A stretch of 15,630 nt of DNA from positions 1 through 15,630 of the forward strand of contig CAZAYB010000044.1 in assembly GCA_964489215.1 (NCBI GenBank), given 5' to 3'. The first letter of the stretch is position 1. Each line of letters opens with the position of its first letter. The stretch comes from CAZAYB01 sp964489215. Its GTDB lineage: Bacteria; Planctomycetota; Phycisphaerae; Sedimentisphaerales; Anaerohalosphaeraceae. Both the position numbers and the translations under genes were made by a program. Positions 8,641 to 15,630 of this stretch are shown here, piece after piece. The notes under the pieces were generated by a model, which was not told the origin of the DNA, ran no database searches, and saw nothing but the letters and a program-made list of their open reading frames with translations.

Positions 8641-10603
8641 TATCTTTGTCCTCTAACAAAACTTCATCTTCGAGGTTGTGGTCGCCTACAACAAGACCAT
8701 CGTCGAATTCATTAACTTCAGTCTTATTAAGTTTAACAAACAGTGCTTTTAAATCGAAAAAACCGCCTATTGTAAACCAAACTGAAATCACGATAGCGAG
8801 TACAAATGTGAAAACGATAACACCTTTCCAGAAACTTATCCATGATTCAGTTGAAATTCCAAAAATCAAAGCATAGGCAGTACCAATAACAAAAATAGAA
8901 AACCAGCCAAATGTCCAAATCAGGGTTCCTAAATATATAACCTTTTCTATTGTAGTAAATTCTTCACTCAACCCAAGTTTTTTAAGAATACCGGATGTTT
9001 TTTTCCCATGGTTTTCCTGCTGCTCATCTTTGATTGCATATTTGCCTCTGTGAAGAGTTTTATCGAGATTAAAGTCTTTCTTATATGTCAATAAAGATAC
9101 AAGAACATAAGAAAAGGTCGATGTCACTATTGCGATAAACCAAAACCAGGTCCCATTAATCGGGAATCCCGGCTTGATTTGGTGGATAACCACACCAAAC
9201 ACAGCTATCGAAGAACCAAGAAACATTGCCGTCCAGGCAGCAGGAGTAGTTCCTTTTTTCCAATAAAAACCGCCTATAATCGCAGACCCTGCACCCCCGG
9301 TAAAAATCGCACCGGTAACATACAGGTACATATAAATATGTTGAGTTGGTTTAATCAGCAGACTGAAAATGAAAATAAACAATGCGACGCCGACTATCGA
9401 AAGTTTAAGAAGAAATATATGCTGTTTCTGTTCAAAAGGTTTGCCTCTTAACGGCAAAACTACATCCTGAATAAACATACTTCCCCAAGTATGAAGATAC
9501 GTGTCAAAATTAGAAATGAAAGCTGCTAATATCAAACTGCAAAACGCTCCGACAACACCTGCTGGCATCAATTTCGTCAAAACGACAGGGCTTATTAATT
9601 GATCTCTCAATTTCCCGAATTGAACACCCGCAAGTTCTTTATTTACCTCATCGGCAATCTGGCTGTATTCCGGACTTTTCATAACAATAAGTGCATAAAT
9701 GGGAATAATTAAAGTTATAACCCACATAGCTTTATACCTCCAGCCGCCCAGAATTTTACCGAAGCGAGCTGCGTGAGGACTTCTGGCTGCACAATTATAT
9801 CCCTGATTGCCCTGCCAAGCCATATAAGAGTAAAAACTACCTATTACACTAATTATAAAAAACCATATATTGAAATCCTTACTCTGCTGGCCTATCATAG
9901 GATTTGCCAGATGAGCATTTTCCGGAAGAGAAAAAACCTCATCAATCCGAGCAAAATCAAATTGCATAAAAAGAATAATCAGAATAATTACCATAGCTAT
10001 ATTCGTAAAAAGTCCCTGCGTAAAATCTGTTATCATCACGGCTATTTGGCCGCCGATGAATGTAAAGAAAAGAGCCATACCAAGTATAACAGCCATTATG
10101 ACCGCAAAAGTAGAAAACGTAATCCCTAAAAATGTGAAACTATGAGGGAAACCGCAAAAATAAAGAAAGAACCTGCCGGCAAGTGCAGGAAAAATCCCAA
10201 AATTTACTATCCCAGAAAGAAAAGCAAGAACACCCATAAATATCCTGAACCGTCTGCTGTAACGGATTTCGAAAAACTGGGCCATCGTCATAACCCTGCT
10301 CTGCCTGTATCTATATATAATCCAACCCGAAAGAGCGATAAACTGACCCACAGGAAGCCCCATCAAGGCCCACCAGAAAGGTGAGAAACCAGAGTTGTAA
10401 TACATTTCAAAGTGAGCCAGATAAACTATCGCACCGGCCCCGGCAATCGTCTCAGATATAGCGAGCAGATACGGACCCGCACAACGATTGGCCGCAAGAA
10501 AATCCGCCACACTCCGATTATATCTTTTTGCATAAAGAGCAATGAATATAATTAATAAAATCATGCCCCCTACAACCGACCAGTCTATCCAATTGAGATT
10601 CAA
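8633..10603 (-). CDS. Sodium:solute symporter (SSF/SGLT-type), probable sugar or uronate importer
   Basis: The 656-aa integral membrane protein belongs to the sodium:solute symporter family. The N-terminal DFLAANRCAGPYLLA followed by ETIAGAGAIVYLAHFEMYY is typical of the large planctomycete SSF carriers. AAFISNFDTYLHTWGSMFIQD (residues 360-380) corresponds to the conserved segment around the Na+ site helix. There are about 13-15 hydrophobic segments, a charged cytoplasmic loop near 500-545, two further helices and an acidic tail (EDEVLLEDKDNA). The start is a TTG at 10603, chosen because AAGGGG lies 5 bases upstream; the next ATG (10564) would remove half of the first membrane helix. The start overlaps the stop of the sulfatase remnant (TTGA). 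The gene heads a tight cluster with the cytoplasmic glycosidase and both esterases, which suggests it imports the products of secreted hydrolysis. The transported solute cannot be read from sequence. Confidence 0.9.
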   Translation of the reverse strand: MNLNWIDWSVVGGMILLIIFIALYAKRYNRSVADFLAANRCAGPYLLAISETIAGAGAIVYLAHFEMYYNSGFSPFWWALMGLPVGQFIALSGWIIYRYRQSRVMTMAQFFEIRYSRRFRIFMGVLAFLSGIVNFGIFPALAGRFFLYFCGFPHSFTFLGITFSTFAVIMAVILGMALFFTFIGGQIAVMITDFTQGLFTNIAMVIILIILFMQFDFARIDEVFSLPENAHLANPMIGQQSKDFNIWFFIISVIGSFYSYMAWQGNQGYNCAARSPHAARFGKILGGWRYKAMWVITLIIPIYALIVMKSPEYSQIADEVNKELAGVQFGKLRDQLISPVVLTKLMPAGVVGAFCSLILAAFISNFDTYLHTWGSMFIQDVVLPLRGKPFEQKQHIFLLKLSIVGVALFIFIFSLLIKPTQHIYMYLYVTGAIFTGGAGSAIIGGFYWKKGTTPAAWTAMFLGSSIAVFGVVIHQIKPGFPINGTWFWFIAIVTSTFSYVLVSLLTYKKDFNLDKTLHRGKYAIKDEQQENHGKKTSGILKKLGLSEEFTTIEKVIYLGTLIWTFGWFSIFVIGTAYALIFGISTESWISFWKGVIVFTFVLAIVISVWFTIGGFFDLKALFVKLNKTEVNEFDDGLVVGDHNLEDEVLLEDKDNA

Positions 10604-10734
10604 GATATCCCCTTAATTTGTGAATTTTTTTTTGGATTAATTAGAACTATTTCATTGCCTGAACAACCCAATATATGTGGATTGTGTTGGTCAGACATTA
10701 TCATTAGAAAATTAGGGCAACTCTGTTTATTCAT
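10600..10734 (-). pseudogene. Remnant of a sulfatase gene (N-terminal ~34 codons only)
   Basis: A 44-codon frame on the minus strand begins at an ATG at 10734 and encodes CPNFLMIMSDQHNPHILG, then CSGNEIVLINP. This is the characteristic start of formylglycine-dependent (type I, PF00884) sulfatases: PN, a hydrophobic strand, DQ with the metal-binding Asp, LGC, and GN before the usual TPNLDxLA. Here TPNLDxLA never comes. After INP the sequence enters nine A residues and encodes KKNSQIKGIS before TGA. Intact sulfatases are about 450-600 aa with CxPSR around residue 50-80, so almost the whole enzyme is missing. The remnant lies exactly between the secreted 667-aa enzyme gene and the symporter, where a working sulfatase would fit in a sulfated-glycan locus. 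Its own ribosome binding site is weak. It could still be translated as a short leader coupled to the symporter, but sulfatase activity is impossible. Confidence 0.8.
10609..10614 (-). promoter_or_regulatory. Shine-Dalgarno site supporting a TTG start for the symporter
   Basis: On the minus strand AAGGGG precedes the TTG at 10603 by a 5-base spacer (ATATC). It lies inside the sulfatase remnant frame, so ribosomes reading the remnant would stop at the symporter start (TTGA overlap). No ATG is available at a comparable position. Confidence 0.75.
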
Positions 10735-10776
10735 GATATGTGTATTAACTCGTATTTTTCAGAATGAACAATACTA

Positions 10777-12780
10777 TCAATTGCAATTGGGATTTTGCGG
10801 ATCAGTACAATTTAGCCACTGTTGAGCAAATATTTCCAAATCATATATATCAACAAAACAATTTTGATTGAAGTCCATAAAATAATAAAAGGTTCCATCA
10901 TCTCCGCAAGTTTGAGGTGCCTGTAAAGCAGGTTGATAAATCCTCAGGTCATCTATCCAAATATTATAATCTGCGGTTAAACCATTTATGGACCACTGAA
11001 CGCGTCCAAATAAAGGAAAATTCTGATTAGGAACAAAAGGCTGACTTTCAATAACGGCTGTCCAGTTTTGATTTCCTGCTTTGTCTTCAAATATTGAGTA
11101 CAAACCGTTACCTTCAAAATCCTGAATTTTCAAACCAAACTTAAAATGGTACCATTTACCCAATTCATACTCATTGAGATAATTATAACGATAACCAGAA
11201 CCTGATGACAAATTGTCCTTGACCAGCATCCTCCAGTGCCCCTCAGAAGCCTCGTGAAAGATAGGACCGATTGTTATCGCGTTTTCACTGTAAGGGCCCA
11301 TAGCTATCGGAAAAGTATTATACCAATATGTTTCACCTTCTACTTTTGTCCAGAAATCCACCCAAACCTCAGTTGAAGGCTCAAGAACGCGGACCTGCGG
11401 ATCATCACCTGTTGTCCTCGTCCTGACATAAGAAGCAGGCCCTATCTTTAGAGAACTTATGCCCTCGGCTGAATCAAAATCATAATTCACGGACCCTGAG
11501 TATTCAAATTCTGATAAATCTACAGTTTCAAAATCTTCTCTTAAAACTTCTTTTAGACCATCGTAAAAAATAGCAGAATCCGTGGAAGGGGTTTTGAACC
11601 AGTAAATATTAACTGAACGGCCAGAAGCAAAATTGTCAGTAAACTGCCCTGCCGTATTTAGGTTAATTGCAGACCCGACGGGAAAACCATCAACGACTTT
11701 CCTGCCCTGAACATGCGTGTTTAATCCGGACAAGGTAAAAGTCACATTATTCACTGAACTGTCGGTATTATTTACAGCAATTAAAATGGCTTCATTCGCT
11801 TCACCTGAAAATATCCATGAGATCTCATTGCTCGCACTGCAGGATGAGCCAAGTGTTGAAGTTCCTTTTTCTAATATCGGTCGTATATTACCTATTTCTT
11901 CTATAGTCGGCCAGAAACGCTCATCACGAAACCCCTCTGCTGGCTTGGGGTCAAGAGTTACGGCACCTGGATAAACAAAATTAATCAGCCCATCTACTCC
12001 TATCGAAATGGCAAAATATGTCAAATATCTATACTCTTCATGAGTTGGTAACCGCCATGAATTACAACATTCAAATGTTTGATCAACCATCATGTATTTT
12101 TTACCTAATGATCTGGCAATAGCAACATCCTCCTGATAAGTAGGCAGCCGCCAGAGCTCATCCTGAGGATCGAAATAAATGTACCCTGCTCTGATTGCCA
12201 CATCCATTGCTGCTAAATATTCCTGTACTCCCGGCTGGCTGAAGTAGTCGCCTCGCGTAAATTCTCCATAAACCAAATGATCAGGATTAGTGTCAAGATT
12301 TTTAATAAAATTGTAAATATATATTAATCTATTGACGTCTTTATCTGACCAAAGTCCTAAATCGTCACCAATATAATAACCCATTGTCGCAGGATGATTC
12401 TTGACAAGATTAATATAATAAGTCAGTTCGGCATCAGTAAAAAAGGAGCCGCTGGACTCATGCATATCAACGATGACCTTAAGTCCGTTTTGATGTGCCT
12501 TGTCCAAAAACGCAACCATTTCCGATGGACTGTCTGAATTGTTAGGCGACCATGGAAAATAAGGCAGGATAAAATCTGTCGTATGATTGCCGCATTCTTC
12601 AAGAATTTGATATCTTTTCGAAAAATCAGGGTCAGGGTCATAACCCTGCCATTCGTTTTCATACCACCCGAAAATAAATTTACCATCAATAAACTCAGTC
12701 TCACCTGCATACCAAGCGAAAACAGAACATGTCAGAATTAAAATCAAAGCACCAAAAAATATTGTTTTAACACCAGACAT
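10777..12780 (-). CDS. Secreted TIM-barrel glycoside hydrolase-like protein with beta-sandwich module and dockerin-like tail
   Basis: The 667-aa protein starts at an ATG at 12780 with AGGAG 5 bases upstream; that site overlaps the TAG stop of the preceding gene. Residues 1-22 are a signal peptide ending in SVFA. Residues ~30-305 look like a (beta/alpha)8 hydrolase: FLDKAHQNGLKVIVDMHE, then HPATMGYYIGDDLG, later KKYMMVDQTFE and GVDGLINFVYPG. Residues ~315-397 look like the small beta domain that often follows such barrels. Residues ~412-617 form a LamG-like beta-sandwich shared with the 903-aa neighbour (YVRTRTTGD, YSENAI, FGRVQ, WIDDLRIY). Residues 636-667 are a single dockerin-like EF loop (Asp636, Asn638, Asn640, Asp644, Asp647) ending QQWLNCTDPQNPNC. 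I cannot assign a GH family. A canonical DEP/NE catalytic motif is absent, with GDDLG where a Glu might be expected. The role is probably extracellular glycan binding and hydrolysis. Confidence 0.7.
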   Translation of the reverse strand: MSGVKTIFFGALILILTCSVFAWYAGETEFIDGKFIFGWYENEWQGYDPDPDFSKRYQILEECGNHTTDFILPYFPWSPNNSDSPSEMVAFLDKAHQNGLKVIVDMHESSGSFFTDAELTYYINLVKNHPATMGYYIGDDLGLWSDKDVNRLIYIYNFIKNLDTNPDHLVYGEFTRGDYFSQPGVQEYLAAMDVAIRAGYIYFDPQDELWRLPTYQEDVAIARSLGKKYMMVDQTFECCNSWRLPTHEEYRYLTYFAISIGVDGLINFVYPGAVTLDPKPAEGFRDERFWPTIEEIGNIRPILEKGTSTLGSSCSASNEISWIFSGEANEAILIAVNNTDSSVNNVTFTLSGLNTHVQGRKVVDGFPVGSAINLNTAGQFTDNFASGRSVNIYWFKTPSTDSAIFYDGLKEVLREDFETVDLSEFEYSGSVNYDFDSAEGISSLKIGPASYVRTRTTGDDPQVRVLEPSTEVWVDFWTKVEGETYWYNTFPIAMGPYSENAITIGPIFHEASEGHWRMLVKDNLSSGSGYRYNYLNEYELGKWYHFKFGLKIQDFEGNGLYSIFEDKAGNQNWTAVIESQPFVPNQNFPLFGRVQWSINGLTADYNIWIDDLRIYQPALQAPQTCGDDGTFYYFMDFNQNCFVDIYDLEIFAQQWLNCTDPQNPNCN

Positions 12781-12788
12781 AAAAACTC

Positions 12789-15500
12789 CTATTCGTATAT
12801 CGTGACACAGTTTGAATTTTGCGGGTCATTACAATATAACCATTCCACGCCGAATACGGTTAGATCATATAAATCAACATAGCAGTCAGGCTCTCCCTGC
12901 GGGCCGCTTACATCAGCAGGAAGATAAGTTGTGCCCGGCATACCGCAGTAAGGATCCTGTGAAATAACCGCAATCTCACCGGCAGCCAATTCTACCTGCC
13001 AATAGGACTTATTATCTATAGTAATGAAACTTCCATTATAGTCTTTAAGAAGACCGTCAGTTCCGTAAACTACAGCGAAAAGAGGGTTATTATTATCAAA
13101 TCCATAAACGCCGCTTTTTGAAGTTATAATCTTCTCTGAACCAATCACATAACCCTCATACAACTGCTGCGGTGTCATGGGGAAATAATCATTTATAACG
13201 CAACGCTGCGTCTGGCCGAATAATCCGCTTGATTCTATACCATACAGTATGCCGTATTGCAGAAAATTATAGGCGTCTTCCTGAATACTTTGGTTGGAAA
13301 CCGGCCTGCCGGTCTCGTATTTACCGCCATAACCTATGGGAGTAGTCAGATGAGCATAGCTGTGATTTGGATATGTAACATTTTCAACAAAATAATTTAT
13401 TGGAAGCTGGCTGTCCTCTTCCGTCATCGGGTGAGTATTGGCCCAGATGAGCTTATTATCAGCAATAAGTTCATCAGTAAATTCATGAAAAATCGGTCTT
13501 GTAATTAAACCGGAACATGTCATTGTTCTGATCACATTATTATTGCTGTCCATCTCAACCGTATGGCCGTCCCAGTCCGACACATATCCCATCCAGTTGG
13601 GTACCGGCATGGTCATAAAATTAGTCTCATCAAAATAAAAACCGTTTTGCCCAAAATCGTTAACAGTAGCTCTGAATACCTGACGCATTAACTGACCGAA
13701 AGCATTATCTACTGTTGGGTAATAGTATCCGCGAGTATGACCTTTAGTATTTGTAAATGTTCTATGAGTTCCATCACTTAAAGTAGCCTTGCTCTGATCA
13801 TAAGCGGAATTGATTGGATTAAGGCCAAAATGAAAATAAGGTACCACCTTCAAATCCGGTTTGGCTGCTTTCATTTGACTGACAAACGATGTGTGCCTTG
13901 CGATCCAGCCGTCGGCGTTATTCAAATAATCCTCACCAAAAGCCTCTATTGTATAGTCATAAATATTACTGCTGTCCACAATTACAACTATCGCAACAGC
14001 ATGAACATTGGTACCTTCCAGCCAGGTTTGCATTTCTTCGGTTGTAAGATACCGCGCTTCCTTATAAAATTGATTATTGTTCCATTGAGGTTTCCATAAT
14101 GGCGATACAAATCCGCACCTGCCGGGTATCGTATGGTCATTGGTCTGCCACACCAACCGAACCGTATTAATAAAATCATAATAATTACTGCTTTGGACAG
14201 GATAGATCTCCCATTTCATCGTATAACTGTCATTAGCATCCAAGCCGAAATGATCATCTTTAAGAGCCATAATCCTCGGCGGATACGCACACAACTTTGC
14301 CTGCTCCCTGTAAACATTATCACGAACGATCATACCCAGGCCGTGATCACCGCTGCGGGCATGAACGTGCGGCCTTGATCCATCCCACCATTCCCAAGTG
14401 GAACCTGCTTCAAGCCCAATTACCTTAAAGCCATCGCAGTCAAAACTCGTTTGAGCCTCATTCGATATTTTAATACCAATCAGACTGGCGGTATCATTAG
14501 TGAAATTATCAAAAACTTTAATATGATTGGGATAAACCTCTATTACCCTTTCAAGAGTATAGTAATTATTCGCAGCGGTTACTTTGTAACTGGTAGGCGA
14601 CAAGATTTCAACCTGCGGAGTCCATCCGGAACTTTCCCCAAATTTCAGAAAAGCCGTTTGGCCCGGCTCTGTGAAAAACGACTTAATCGACCAGCTTTTA
14701 GGACCAACTGTAACGTTCATTCCACCGCTTGCGGTAACCTGAACATTAAAGTTAGAATCGCTGAAATCCTTTGGTTCGATTATATCAAAAGGAATACTGT
14801 CATATACTTTCAAATCATCAATATACTGCTGTGAACCGGATTGATTCATACCGGCCTGCACCCTGCCGAAACCGGGCGAATTAGTAAAAAGACCGTTACT
14901 GACATAAGCAATCTCATCCGCTACACTCTGCCAGTTATTATTACCGTCTGTGTCATAATATATTGAATAACTTCCATCGCCCGTTGAAGTATCCGACATT
15001 TTTATTCCAATAAGAAAATGATGCCAACTGTTCAAATCATATTGACCGTAATATTCATAACTCGATCCGCTTACTCGAACATTATCCACAACAGCAAGCC
15101 TGAATTTACCGGCCGAAGCGCCGGAAGTAACTGCTCTGACAGAAATCGCATTTTCACTGTATTGGCCAAACGGAACAGGAAAATAATCATACCAGCCGGT
15201 TTGACCGGTTATTTTAACATCGAACTCAACCCACATTTCATCATGCAGACCGCCAAGCACATCTATTCCGGGACTGTCCCCTGCCGTTCTTGTGCGAACA
15301 TAGGACACCGGCGAAATTGATAAACATTTTTGTCCCTGACTTGCCTCCGAAGATGTTATCACCACATTAGAGTTGTTGTTATACTCATAATTAGCAAGCA
15401 GACTGCTTTCAAAATCATCCTGATAAATAACCTCAGCGAAAAGCGTATGAGAGAAAAAAAATGCCAAAACTGCTAAAATAATGTTTCGTCTTATGATCAT
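12789..15500 (-). CDS. Large secreted glycoside hydrolase-like protein: beta-sandwich, beta domain, TIM-barrel, dockerin-like tail
   Basis: The 903-aa protein starts at an ATG at 15500, with AAAGG about 8 bases upstream, and is the first gene after the terminator at 15529-15564. Residues 1-22 are a signal peptide (HTLFA, then E). Residues ~23-236 are the LamG-like module also found at the other end of the 667-aa neighbour (YVRTRTAGD, YSENAI, FGRVQ, YIDDLKVY). Residues ~250-440 appear all-beta. Residues ~455-790 have TIM-barrel character: LKVVPYFHFG, then GQNGFYFDETNF with Asp624-Glu625 at a strand end, LIWANTHP, and FLQYGILYG. A short beta domain follows, then a dockerin-like loop (Asp863 to Asp879, with an insertion) ending VEWLYCNDPQNSNC. 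This is consistent with an extracellular polysaccharide-active enzyme. Asp624 or Glu625 is a candidate catalytic residue by position only. I do not recognise a named GH family. Eight bases separate it from the next gene, so the two are surely one operon. Confidence 0.7.
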   Translation of the reverse strand: MIIRRNIILAVLAFFFSHTLFAEVIYQDDFESSLLANYEYNNNSNVVITSSEASQGQKCLSISPVSYVRTRTAGDSPGIDVLGGLHDEMWVEFDVKITGQTGWYDYFPVPFGQYSENAISVRAVTSGASAGKFRLAVVDNVRVSGSSYEYYGQYDLNSWHHFLIGIKMSDTSTGDGSYSIYYDTDGNNNWQSVADEIAYVSNGLFTNSPGFGRVQAGMNQSGSQQYIDDLKVYDSIPFDIIEPKDFSDSNFNVQVTASGGMNVTVGPKSWSIKSFFTEPGQTAFLKFGESSGWTPQVEILSPTSYKVTAANNYYTLERVIEVYPNHIKVFDNFTNDTASLIGIKISNEAQTSFDCDGFKVIGLEAGSTWEWWDGSRPHVHARSGDHGLGMIVRDNVYREQAKLCAYPPRIMALKDDHFGLDANDSYTMKWEIYPVQSSNYYDFINTVRLVWQTNDHTIPGRCGFVSPLWKPQWNNNQFYKEARYLTTEEMQTWLEGTNVHAVAIVVIVDSSNIYDYTIEAFGEDYLNNADGWIARHTSFVSQMKAAKPDLKVVPYFHFGLNPINSAYDQSKATLSDGTHRTFTNTKGHTRGYYYPTVDNAFGQLMRQVFRATVNDFGQNGFYFDETNFMTMPVPNWMGYVSDWDGHTVEMDSNNNVIRTMTCSGLITRPIFHEFTDELIADNKLIWANTHPMTEEDSQLPINYFVENVTYPNHSYAHLTTPIGYGGKYETGRPVSNQSIQEDAYNFLQYGILYGIESSGLFGQTQRCVINDYFPMTPQQLYEGYVIGSEKIITSKSGVYGFDNNNPLFAVVYGTDGLLKDYNGSFITIDNKSYWQVELAAGEIAVISQDPYCGMPGTTYLPADVSGPQGEPDCYVDLYDLTVFGVEWLYCNDPQNSNCVTIYE

Positions 15501-15521
15501 TTAATAACCTTTCAATCCCTG

Positions 15522-15580
15522 AATTCTTAAAAAAAGGGCCGCTGTTAAACAACCGCAGCGGCCCGGTAATTCTTAAAAAA
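15522..15580. repeat. 13-base direct repeat flanking the terminator hairpin
   Basis: AATTCTTAAAAAA occurs at 15522-15534 and again at 15568-15580, on either side of the GC-rich hairpin. The first copy supplies the terminator's T-tract on the minus strand. It may be chance in AT-rich DNA or a trace of local duplication. Confidence 0.4.
15529..15564 (-). terminator. Rho-independent terminator after the PEP-CTERM gene
   Basis: Read on the minus strand, GGGCCGCTG pairs perfectly with CAGCGGCCC (9 bp, eight of them contiguous GC-rich pairs) around an 11-base loop and is followed by seven T residues. It begins 23 bases after the TAA of the upstream gene and ends 28 bases before the ATG of the 903-aa protein gene. 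The polysaccharide cluster therefore probably has its own promoter close to or overlapping this site. Confidence 0.92.
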
Positions 15581-15587
15581 GGCAAAC

Positions 15588-15630
15588 TTATTTCCTGCGT
15601 CTAAGAAGAACTCCGCCAAGACCAAGCAGC
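15588..15630 (-). CDS. C-terminal end of a PEP-CTERM sorting-domain protein (partial)
   Basis: Only the last 13 complete codons before TAA are visible, reading LLGLGGVLLRRRK. A small, glycine-rich hydrophobic helix followed by an Arg/Lys cluster at the extreme C-terminus is the end of a PEP-CTERM exosortase-type sorting signal. The PEP motif itself lies outside the window. Such proteins are exported and anchored or processed by an exosortase. The strong terminator directly after it separates it transcriptionally from the downstream enzymes, so functional linkage is not implied. Confidence 0.7.
   Translation of the reverse strand, partial: LLGLGGVLLRRRK

Noticed and set aside
8448..10384. Plus-strand open frames opposite the symporter and GH67-like gene
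   Set aside because: They are antisense shadows; the Ser/Thr- or Lys-rich composition comes from the reverse complement of membrane-helix codons.
10735..10776. Possible promoter upstream of the sulfatase remnant (TTGTTC with a TAATAC-like box)
   Set aside because: The match to consensus is poor, and planctomycete promoter preferences are not known well enough to support it.
1..15630. CRISPR arrays, tRNA or rRNA genes, transposases, SusC/SusD-type genes
   Set aside because: I looked for regular repeats, cloverleaf-like segments and relevant protein motifs and saw none.

Overview
The window looks like a polysaccharide-degradation locus from a low-GC marine or sediment planctomycete, most likely class Phycisphaerae (Sedimentisphaerales-like). 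This taxonomic call is an inference. It rests on three things: a PEP-CTERM-type C-terminus at the right edge (LLGLGGVLLRRRK), two secreted enzymes ending in single-loop dockerin-like tails of the form DxNxNxxVDxxDL...WLxCxDPQNxNC, and a sodium:solute symporter of the large planctomycete type beside a LamG plus DUF6067-like enzyme. No SusC/SusD pair is visible, so it is not a Bacteroidetes-style PUL.

Every convincing gene is on the minus strand, so the locus reads right to left. At the right edge (15588-15630) is the last part of a PEP-CTERM protein gene, closed by a strong intrinsic terminator (15529-15564). Next come two secreted multidomain enzymes, 12789-15500 (903 aa) and 10777-12780 (667 aa). 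They share a beta-sandwich module and a dockerin-like tail but carry different putative TIM-barrel catalytic parts. The 173-base gap that follows is not empty. It holds the first ~34 codons of a sulfatase gene (10600-10734), cut off and run into the Shine-Dalgarno and TTG start of the symporter gene (8633-10603).

Downstream of the symporter, genes are packed with overlaps or gaps of a few bases: a GH67-like glycosidase without signal peptide (7015-8640), a secreted tandem alpha/beta-hydrolase esterase (4966-7014), an alpha/beta-hydrolase esterase without signal peptide (3866-4969), and a secreted paralogue of the GH67-like enzyme (2127-3854). After a 77-base gap comes a secreted LamG plus GH123/DUF6067-like enzyme that runs off the left edge (1-2049).

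The proposed working model is an inference. Secreted glycosidases and an esterase trim a decorated, probably uronic-acid-containing polysaccharide outside the cytoplasm. The Na+ symporter imports the released product. The cytoplasmic GH67-like enzyme and cytoplasmic esterase finish the job. Both enzyme classes thus occur as an exported/cytoplasmic pair around one transporter. The sulfatase remnant suggests the ancestral substrate was sulfated. No RNA genes, CRISPR arrays, insertion sequences or intact regulators were seen, and plus-strand open frames are antisense shadows.
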